In this document: one piece after another, positions 15,433 through 21,955 of the stretch
How the letters are laid out: every line of letters begins with the position of its first letter
Position numbering within the stretch: position 1 is the stretch's first letter
Assembly (NCBI GenBank): GCA_964514385.1
Contig: CAZEQJ010000032.1
Location: 1 to 33,877, forward strand
Direction: 5' to 3'
From: CAZEQJ01 sp964514385
Lineage (GTDB): Bacteria; Bacteroidota; Bacteroidia; Cytophagales; Cyclobacteriaceae
Length of the DNA stretch: 33,877 bases
The notes under the pieces: model-generated
Database searches by the model: none
Told to the model about the DNA's origin: nothing
What the model saw: the letters and a program-made list of their open reading frames with translations, nothing else
Program-made: the position numbers and the translations under genes

Positions 15433-16136
15433 TCGATATCATCAAAAAATGAACCCTGCTGTTTTTTCTCCTTTACAGCTTCTTCGCGGGGGGTGTTCTC
15501 AGCTTTTTCTTCCTGATGGGCGGGAGGTGCCTGCTTAGGTTTCACGGGTGCAGGAGAGAGTTCATCTATCAGATTTTTTTTAGCTTTCTCTACCGATTCC
15601 CTTACATGTTGTACCGAATTTCGTTTGCTTTCAATTCGTGATACTTTGTCCATCAGATCCTGTGCAGCATTTTTCAGTTCATCAGCCAGAGTATCACGGA
15701 ATCCTTCCAGCTTATTGTATTGTTTTTCAAGTTCACGTATTTCACGCTCCATTTCGTCAAGCGTCTTTTTGACTGCAGTTTCAGCTTTTTCGGTTAGGTT
15801 TCTGGCATTTTCCTTTGCGTCAAACAAAATAGACTCGGCTTTCATCTGCGCTTCCTTTATCTGAAGCTCGGCCGATTTGGTTGCCTGTTCAATCATGTTG
15901 GCACCTGTATCCTCAGCCGTTTTAAGGGTTTTGAACAACGATGACTCTACTTCCCGGAGTTTTTTGACCTCTTTTTCAGCATTATCGAGTCGTATTTTCA
16001 GCTCCCTGTTTTCTTCCGTCATTTTCTCCCAGACCGTTGCCAGAGAGGTGAGGAATGCCTGCACCTCATCTTTGTCGTAACCTCTGAAATTCTTTTCGAA
16101 CTCCTTCTGCCGAATTTCTAATGCGGTAATATTCAT
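15429..16136 (-). CDS. DivIVA-domain coiled-coil protein
   Basis: The 235-residue protein begins MNITALEIRQKEFEKNFRGY and continues DKDEVQAFL, which matches the DivIVA/GpsB N-terminal domain with its FxxxxRGYDxxEVDxFL pattern. A long coiled coil follows (about 33-190). The tail from about 195 is proline- and charge-rich and looks disordered. DivIVA proteins localise to curved membranes and organise division or polar growth; their role in Bacteroidota is not established. It sits between a WD40 protein (3-nt gap) and folB (4-nt overlap). The domain call is strong, the function is inference. Confidence 0.86.
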   Translation of the reverse strand: MNITALEIRQKEFEKNFRGYDKDEVQAFLTSLATVWEKMTEENRELKIRLDNAEKEVKKLREVESSLFKTLKTAEDTGANMIEQATKSAELQIKEAQMKAESILFDAKENARNLTEKAETAVKKTLDEMEREIRELEKQYNKLEGFRDTLADELKNAAQDLMDKVSRIESKRNSVQHVRESVEKAKKNLIDELSPAPVKPKQAPPAHQEEKAENTPREEAVKEKKQQGSFFDDIE

Positions 16137-16139
16137 AAT

Positions 16140-17045
16140 CTAATCATTGATAGCCAGTGACCATACAGATAACGTTCGGTCGTCACTTGCTGATACGATA
16201 TAATCCGAAAAAGCAGACCAGTACAATTTATTTACGGATGTGCCATGACCCGCATGTCGGCCTTTATCAATCACTTTCAGCAACCGGAAGTCTTCCAGAC
16301 GCCAAAGCTTTATGGTTTTATCCATGCTACAAGTTACGAAATATTTACCATCAGGATGAAAGGTGACATCATTTATTGCATACATATGACCTACCACATC
16401 GTTAACCAGGCTGAAATCGTCGAGGTTCCATTCTTTGACATGTGCATCACGTGATACCGTGATGAGTGTATTGCGTGGTGAAAAAGCCATACCAAAAACT
16501 GAATTTTCATGCGCCTTCCAGCTATGAAATAGTTTTTTTGAAGCGAGATCTATCAGGTGTACTTCATTATCGCTTGTTCCTACTGCCATTATCCCCCGGT
16601 CGTAGCTGATGACAAGACGGCGTATCCTGTCCCGGGCTAGCTGTAGCTTTTGTTTGACAACCCAGTTTTCTTCATCAATGATCACCAGCTCTCCTGTTTC
16701 GCAGGCTATAAATATCTCCTTTCCATGGCTTTTTATGTCAAATATTGATTTTTCGGTAAAGGCGATGGAACGTTCTTCTTTCCGGGTATCCATGTTGATG
16801 AGGTGGAGACCTTCCTGGTTGTGCCCTACCAGGAGTTGATTTTTTTCGGGGTTGTAGTGCATCCCGTATACGGAGTTGTCCACTTTTGCGAGAAGTTGGC
16901 CCTGATCGGGAGTTCTCAGATCCCATTCGACGATCCAGCCGTCACCACCTGATGAATATACATATGGCCCTTTACCCGGCGTCATCGCATAAACGGAGTC
17001 GCGGTGTCCTGTGAGAGAAAATATTTTGTTAACTTCGATGCCCAT
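16140..17045 (-). CDS. WD40-repeat beta-propeller protein
   Basis: The 301-residue protein consists almost wholly of WD40 repeats, about seven, starting with TGHRDSVYAM and ending TLSVWSLAIND. Clear units include GWIVEWDL, HVKEWNL, TIKLWRL and TLSVWSL, each preceded by a GH-type corner such as AHENSVFGMAFSP or GHMYAINDVTFHP. There is no signal peptide, so it should be a cytosolic scaffold. A binding partner cannot be read, but the operon with DivIVA suggests a role with that protein. The start ATG has a perfect -7 box 4 nt upstream, pointing to a leaderless transcript. It diverges from the PPTase gene. Confidence 0.88.
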   Translation of the reverse strand: MGIEVNKIFSLTGHRDSVYAMTPGKGPYVYSSGGDGWIVEWDLRTPDQGQLLAKVDNSVYGMHYNPEKNQLLVGHNQEGLHLINMDTRKEERSIAFTEKSIFDIKSHGKEIFIACETGELVIIDEENWVVKQKLQLARDRIRRLVISYDRGIMAVGTSDNEVHLIDLASKKLFHSWKAHENSVFGMAFSPRNTLITVSRDAHVKEWNLDDFSLVNDVVGHMYAINDVTFHPDGKYFVTCSMDKTIKLWRLEDFRLLKVIDKGRHAGHGTSVNKLYWSAFSDYIVSASDDRTLSVWSLAIND

Positions 17046-17049
17046 ATCA

Positions 17050-17057
17050 CAAATATA
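17050..17057 (-). promoter_or_regulatory. -7 promoter box 4 nt upstream of the WD40 gene
   Basis: The minus strand reads TATATTTG, a perfect TAnnTTTG, followed by TGAT and then the ATG of the WD40 gene. The spacing to the start codon is identical to that at gcvT. The 27-nt divergent gap is too short to hold a normal leader on either side. No -33 element is clear. Confidence 0.45.
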
Positions 17058-17072
17058 GTTACCATCTCTTAC

Positions 17073-17699
17073 ATGATCCCAGATCAGATAGTTGCATTGA
17101 CCGATTCGTCGTATTTAGGTGTGCAAACCATTTTAGAAGCTGAGCCATCCGGTTTTATGGTTGAAGCAGCATCTGAGGAGCAGATTCACCACCCTTTGAA
17201 AATCCTGGAGTGGTATTATTCCCGTGCCCTGTTACGCAAGCTGGTGAACCATGCCGGTCTTGAATTCAAAGGTATAGTCAAAAATGACCACGGCAAACCA
17301 TTTGATCCTGAAGATCGTCTACACATTTCGCTAAGCCATAGCTTTCCTCAGGTTGCTGCGGTCATATCTGACAGACCGGTTGGGATCGATATTGAAGCCA
17401 TGTCGGAGCAGATGAGCCATATATCGCGCCGGTACTGTATGCCATCGGAACTGGATTATGCGGATAGTATACCGGCTCTGGCGGATATCTGGACAGCCAA
17501 AGAGGCGATATATAAGGCACTCGGACGTGAGGGCCTATCTTTTAAGCGCGACATTGAAGTGAAAAAGCGGCAGGGTAATTACGGTGTGGCGCATGTAAAA
17601 TGGAAAGGAGAGAGGTTAGCGTTTGAGTTGTATTACCAGACTGTTGGAAATATCACCCTTTGCTACACTTTTTATACCGGAGGGTCACCAGGATCCTGA
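17073..17699 (+). CDS. 4'-phosphopantetheinyl transferase superfamily protein
   Basis: With the start at 17073 the product is 208 residues. The open frame extends 23 codons further to an ATG at 17004, but that would overlap the divergent WD40 coding region by 42 nt, so the internal ATG is preferred. The Sfp/AcpT-type motifs are intact: SLSHS at 86-90, GIDIE at 104-108 (Mg-binding D106 and E108), and WTAKEAIYKALG at 140-151. Such enzymes attach phosphopantetheine from CoA to carrier proteins. The long N-terminal domain suggests a Sfp-like rather than AcpS form. The end overlaps the convergent SirB1-like gene by 28 nt. Confidence 0.86.
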   Translation: MIPDQIVALTDSSYLGVQTILEAEPSGFMVEAASEEQIHHPLKILEWYYSRALLRKLVNHAGLEFKGIVKNDHGKPFDPEDRLHISLSHSFPQVAAVISDRPVGIDIEAMSEQMSHISRRYCMPSELDYADSIPALADIWTAKEAIYKALGREGLSFKRDIEVKKRQGNYGVAHVKWKGERLAFELYYQTVGNITLCYTFYTGGSPGS

Positions 17700-18535
17700 A
17701 TGGTCGCAAGGAGCTGCTTTATTTCATCAACTTTAAAATGCTCTCCCATTTTCTCAAATGACATGATAAGATTACGCAGCATCCTTTTGATGATTTCAAC
17801 AGATGTTGTAGGCTGATAAAACTCTTCACGGGGCACCATGCTGATATTGTTCAGGTAATTATCAATATCTTCTTTCTGAAATATCAGGCCACGGTTGAAG
17901 GTGTTAATGTAAAACTGGATTTCATCTGACTTGTATGTCATAATGAACAAGTTGGGCAGGTTAACCCCAAAAACCGGTATTTTCAATTTTTCAGCCAGCA
18001 GTATATAAATCACGCTCAGTGAAATAGGGTTGCCCTTTCGCGTATCCATGACTACATTGATCATGGAGTTACCCGGACTATGGAAGTTTTTTGTGTTGGG
18101 CGCGAATTTTAATTTATTGAAAAAAACATTGTTGAGTGTTTTCACCTGATCTATCGGCCGCATTTCTGTAGAAAATCCTGTCCAGGCTTCGTAATACAAC
18201 TGGTCTACAGCAGCCTTCACCTTTTCCAGTTCGACATCCGGATACTGATAAGTGCAGATGAGCCATGCACCATCTATAAGATCCTGGTTTTCACTTTGTT
18301 TCCAGCGGATGAGCTCATTTTTTAAATGTTCAAACTGGATAAAATGAATAATATCCTCCAATCGTTTTTGTGCTTCCGGTTGAATGTTTGCCTCCCATTC
18401 AGACTCCAGAAAAGGAATGATTTCATTACCCAGTTCAAGTATTTTCTGTTCTACATGAGCAGCTACCTCACTGTCCTGGTCATCGAGCAATGAAATTAAT
18501 GCCCGTAGCTCCTTTTCTGTTAATTTTTCACTCAT
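17672..18535 (-). CDS. SirB1-like transglutaminase-fold protein
   Basis: A 287-residue protein with the SirB1/Transglut_core2 signature in the middle: GNPISLSVIYILLAEKL is near 176-192 and VFGVNLPNLFIM soon after. The usual family motif is PGHF; here it reads PNLF, so the histidine is lost. No cysteine is seen at the expected catalytic site, so enzymatic activity is doubtful. The N-terminal 100 residues are helical and resemble HEAT/TPR-like packing, with a SirB1-typical region following. It is the last gene of the run from the amidase, overlapping the carboxylase stop by 4 nt. The family call is good, the function unknown. Confidence 0.78.
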   Translation of the reverse strand: MSEKLTEKELRALISLLDDQDSEVAAHVEQKILELGNEIIPFLESEWEANIQPEAQKRLEDIIHFIQFEHLKNELIRWKQSENQDLIDGAWLICTYQYPDVELEKVKAAVDQLYYEAWTGFSTEMRPIDQVKTLNNVFFNKLKFAPNTKNFHSPGNSMINVVMDTRKGNPISLSVIYILLAEKLKIPVFGVNLPNLFIMTYKSDEIQFYINTFNRGLIFQKEDIDNYLNNISMVPREEFYQPTTSVEIIKRMLRNLIMSFEKMGEHFKVDEIKQLLATIQDPGDPPV

Positions 18536-20160
18536 GTCTGAAGCACTCCTGTTTTAAACTCACGGGTTATGGGTGCATGGTCTGCCATTTCGATACCTGT
18601 TGAAATCACCTTTCGCGTATCCAGCGGGTCTATGATGTCATCTATCCAGAGCCTCGATGCTGCATAATAGGGTGATAGCTGTTCTTCATACCTCGACTTA
18701 ATGTCGTTGAGCAGCTTATCCTCGTCTTCTTTTGTTAATTCATTCCCCTGGCTTTTAATTGAAGCCATCTGAATCTGCAACAAGGTTTTGGCGGCCGAAT
18801 CACCACTCATTACCGCCATTTGTGCGGTCGGCCATGACATTATCAGTCTAGGGTCGTAGGCCTTTCCACACATGGCATAGTTGCCTGCCCCAAAACTGTT
18901 TCCGATTACTATGGTAAACTTAGGAACCACAGAATTGGCCATTACGTTCACCATTTTCGCTCCATCTTTGATGATACCCCCATGCTCTGCCTTGCTTCCG
19001 ACCATAAATCCGCTTACATCCTGTAGGAATACCAACGGGAGCTTACGCTGATTGCAGTTCATGATGAAGCGCGCAGCCTTATCCGCTGAGTCGGAATAGA
19101 TTACACCCCCCATTTGCATTTCACCCGCAGCGTTTTTTACAACCTGGCGCTGGTTTGCAATGATTCCAACTGCCCATCCATCTATCCGGGCGCTGCCACA
19201 GATAATAGTTTTTCCATAATCAGGCTTGTAAGCATCAAAACCGCCTTCGTCCACAATGCGGTCGATGATTTCCATCATATCATAGGGTTTCACCCGATTG
19301 GTCGGAAATACACCATACAATTCTTCCATCGGCTTTGCCGGATCCTTTGCCTCAGCGCGGTTAAAGCCGGCCCGTGGGAAGGCTCCCATTTTGTCAAAAA
19401 TGTTTTTAATGGCGTCCAGGCATTCCTGGTCAGTGTCGTATTTATTATCTGTTACTCCTGATATTTCGGTATGTGTAGTAGCGCCGCCGAGTGTTTCGTT
19501 GTCAATATTCTCTCCAATTGCTGCTTTAACCAGATAGGAGCCGGCGAGAAAGAGAGTGCCTGTTTTTTTAACGATGAGAGCCTCATCCGACATTATAGGG
19601 AGATAGGCTCCACCGGCAACACAGCTGCCCATGATGGCGGCTACCTGCACTATGCCCTCTGCCGACATTCGGGCATTGTTCCTGAACTGTCTTCCAAAAT
19701 GCTCCTTATCCGGAAAAATTTCATCCTGCATAGGAAGAAATACACCTGCACTATCCACCAGGTAGACAATGGGCAGCCTGTTTTCAAGAGCGATCTCCTG
19801 TGCGCGCAGGTTTTTTTTAGCTGTCATGGGAAACCAGGCACCAGCCTTGACGGTGGCATCATTAGCCACGATCACACATCTTCTGCCCTTAACAGTACCT
19901 ATGCCGGTGATCACGCCGGCGGAAGGGCATCCTCCCTGCTCCTGATACATATTATGGGCAGCCAAAGTGCCGATTTCCAGCCAGTCATTTTCGTCGTCGA
20001 TAAGGTATTTTATCCTTTCCCTTGCGGTTAGCTTACCCTGATCATGTTGTTTGGCTATTTTTTTATCACCACCGCCTTTGTAGGTAGCATTTCGAATATC
20101 CCTAAGCCTGGAAATCAGTCTGCGGTGCTCATCCTCATTTTTATTAAACTCGAGATCCAT
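18532..20160 (-). CDS. acyl-CoA carboxylase beta subunit (methylcrotonoyl-CoA carboxylase-like)
   Basis: The 542-residue carboxyltransferase has the two crotonase-type halves of the biotin-dependent acyl-CoA carboxylases. Diagnostic stretches are YQEQGGCPSAGVITGIG, VIVANDATVKAGAWFPMT, YLVDSAGVFLPMQDE, GSCVAGGAYLPIMSDE and the C-terminal GNSFGAGNYAMCGKAYDPR. The phrases around 'FLPMQDEIFPDKEHFGR' match the 3-methylcrotonoyl-CoA carboxylase beta subunit best, with propionyl-CoA carboxylase as an alternative. It transfers carboxyl from biotin to the acyl-CoA. The biotin-carrier/alpha subunit is not adjacent. It is coupled to the MCE gene upstream (1-nt overlap) and the SirB1-like gene downstream. 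Confidence 0.9.
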   Translation of the reverse strand: MDLEFNKNEDEHRRLISRLRDIRNATYKGGGDKKIAKQHDQGKLTARERIKYLIDDENDWLEIGTLAAHNMYQEQGGCPSAGVITGIGTVKGRRCVIVANDATVKAGAWFPMTAKKNLRAQEIALENRLPIVYLVDSAGVFLPMQDEIFPDKEHFGRQFRNNARMSAEGIVQVAAIMGSCVAGGAYLPIMSDEALIVKKTGTLFLAGSYLVKAAIGENIDNETLGGATTHTEISGVTDNKYDTDQECLDAIKNIFDKMGAFPRAGFNRAEAKDPAKPMEELYGVFPTNRVKPYDMMEIIDRIVDEGGFDAYKPDYGKTIICGSARIDGWAVGIIANQRQVVKNAAGEMQMGGVIYSDSADKAARFIMNCNQRKLPLVFLQDVSGFMVGSKAEHGGIIKDGAKMVNVMANSVVPKFTIVIGNSFGAGNYAMCGKAYDPRLIMSWPTAQMAVMSGDSAAKTLLQIQMASIKSQGNELTKEDEDKLLNDIKSRYEEQLSPYYAASRLWIDDIIDPLDTRKVISTGIEMADHAPITREFKTGVLQT

Positions 20161-21092
20161 TATTTATCTTTTCCTCCGAAAACTGAGAAGTTAATATATT
20201 TTTTAGGATTTCGGTTGAGGTCGACTATGAGGCTATCGAGATCACGTATCGTTTGATTTAAATCCAGATAAAGTGAAGAATCATTTACCAGCATACCTGC
20301 TGTACCTTCACCTTTGTTGATGGCGGAAGCAATTACCTTTAGTTCTGCACTAAGACTATCAATACTATTGATGGTTTTCTCATAGTCAATGTTCTTGAGT
20401 TGTGCGGTAAGTTCTTCCACATTTTTAATGGTCGGCTGCAGGTTGTCGTTGGTCATGACCAGCCCATCCGAAAGCCGGTTGATGCTGCCCACAGCAGAGT
20501 CTACTTTTTCGAATGTAGTGTTGAGATCACTTCGCAGGTCACGGATTGTTGCTATCACTTCAAGTATAGTGGTATCGACCTTGCCCTTCTCAGAATTAAT
20601 GTTTTCCACCAGCTCATTTATATTGCCGATCACCGTACTCAGGTCATTGGTGACAGGTGTTACATTGTCCAGCAGCTGATCAGTAATAGAGCGGTCAATA
20701 ATCGATATCAACGTATCGCCATCTTTCCTTACATTATCATTGACGCGACCCAGGTCGAGCCTGATTGCTTTGCTTCCCAGCACGTCCTGGTTAATAAGGA
20801 TAGCTCTGGCGGAGTCGCCCAGTGATATGTCCCCTTCAATATCCATCTGGACTACAACCATTGTCCTCTCCTTGTCGTCAATAAATTCGATATCGCTGAC
20901 CCTGCCTACGGACACACCGTTGATTATTACCGGATTGGATTTATTAAGTCCGTCGATATTGCTGTACAGTGCATAATATTTTTTGGTGCTGGAGAAAAAG
21001 TCCACCCCTTTGAGGTATTTGAACCCAAGGAAGAACATGGCCAGCGCCAGTAAGGCGAATAATCCAACACTAAATTCGTTTGAAAATTTCAA
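20160..21092 (-). CDS. MlaD/MCE-domain envelope lipid-transport protein
   Basis: The 310-residue protein has one N-terminal transmembrane helix (about 8-24) and a periplasmic MCE domain, about 36-115. Its hallmark strand is seen as YYALYSNIDGLNKSNPVIINGVSVGRV. After this the protein is long, helical and coiled-coil rich (about 150-290), a common layout in MlaD-type proteins, which form hexameric rings shuttling phospholipids between membranes. It lacks a partner permease/ATPase here. It is co-transcribed with the amidase (4-nt gap) and the carboxylase (1-nt overlap), suggesting an envelope-linked unit. Confidence 0.87.
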   Translation of the reverse strand: MKFSNEFSVGLFALLALAMFFLGFKYLKGVDFFSSTKKYYALYSNIDGLNKSNPVIINGVSVGRVSDIEFIDDKERTMVVVQMDIEGDISLGDSARAILINQDVLGSKAIRLDLGRVNDNVRKDGDTLISIIDRSITDQLLDNVTPVTNDLSTVIGNINELVENINSEKGKVDTTILEVIATIRDLRSDLNTTFEKVDSAVGSINRLSDGLVMTNDNLQPTIKNVEELTAQLKNIDYEKTINSIDSLSAELKVIASAINKGEGTAGMLVNDSSLYLDLNQTIRDLDSLIVDLNRNPKKYINFSVFGGKDK

Positions 21093-21096
21093 GATG

Positions 21097-21894
21097 TTAT
21101 GGTTTTGATTCTACTTCGTTTTTATAGTCTCTTACTGCCCTGTAAATTCCTGAGGCCAGTAAAGTGCGACCATATTCATCATTCAGGTACAGCTCCTCAT
21201 CCTTGTTGCTAAGGAATCCCGTTTCAACAAGAACGCTGGGCATTGAGGTTTTCCACAAAACTAAAAAACCTGCTTGTTTTACACCACGACTATAGCGTTT
21301 TACTCTGTTTTTAAATTGTTTTTCTATTTTTTCGGCCAGATTAAGGGAATTTTTTAGGTATGCGTTCTGGTATAAGGAGAATAAAATGTAGGATTCGGGC
21401 GAGTCAGGGTCAAAGCCATCATATTTTTCGGCAAACTCTTCCTCCAGCTCGATTACCGAGTTTTCCCGCATAGCAACTTCTAGGTTATCCTTGCTCATAT
21501 GCATCCCCATAACCCAGGTTTCTGTACCGTAGGCCCTTCTGTCATCAGCTGCATTGCAATGGATGGAAATAAATAAATCCGCATTATTTCGGTTTGCTAT
21601 GGCTGCCCTTTCATCCAATTCGATAAAAGTGTTGTCTTTACGAGTGTATATGATTTTCACTCCGGGTAAATACTGTTCAAATATTTCTCCCAATTCAAGG
21701 GCAATAGCAAGCGCAATGTCTTTTTCTTTTGAAATACTGCCAAGGGTTCCACTATCTTTGCCGCCATGTCCGGCATCGATGACAATGGTTTCTACCCTGT
21801 AATCTTTGAAGTTGAGTCGGGTGAAAGAGCAAAGGATCATGACCAATGCCAGAAAAAATACTTTAACCAGAGGATTAATAGTGGTATTCGTCAA
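21097..21894 (-). CDS. N-acetylmuramoyl-L-alanine amidase (Amidase_3)
   Basis: A 265-residue zinc amidase of the AmiA/B/C type that cleaves the muramic acid-peptide bond of peptidoglycan. An N-terminal hydrophobic segment (about 9-25) is a signal or anchor. The metal ligands are visible as H43 in VIDAGHGGKDSG, E57 in SKEKDIALAIA, and H112 in LFISIHCNA. The catalytic glutamate is in SVLVETGFLSN near the C-terminus. It is the first gene of the minus-strand envelope unit and lies 61 nt from the divergent lptD start, so the two share one promoter region. Confidence 0.93.
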   Translation of the reverse strand: MTNTTINPLVKVFFLALVMILCSFTRLNFKDYRVETIVIDAGHGGKDSGTLGSISKEKDIALAIALELGEIFEQYLPGVKIIYTRKDNTFIELDERAAIANRNNADLFISIHCNAADDRRAYGTETWVMGMHMSKDNLEVAMRENSVIELEEEFAEKYDGFDPDSPESYILFSLYQNAYLKNSLNLAEKIEKQFKNRVKRYSRGVKQAGFLVLWKTSMPSVLVETGFLSNKDEELYLNDEYGRTLLASGIYRAVRDYKNEVESKP

Positions 21895-21955
21895 TTTTCC
21901 GATACTATTTAACGTTGTAAAATTGCAAATAATTTAGGTAAAGATAAAGGCATCA

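Noticed and set aside
17004..17072. Longer start for the PPTase gene
   Set aside because: Would overlap the divergent WD40 start and add residues with no similarity; the internal ATG fits better.
19471..20031. 186-residue open frame antisense to the carboxylase gene
   Set aside because: No recognised motif and sits wholly inside a strongly conserved gene.
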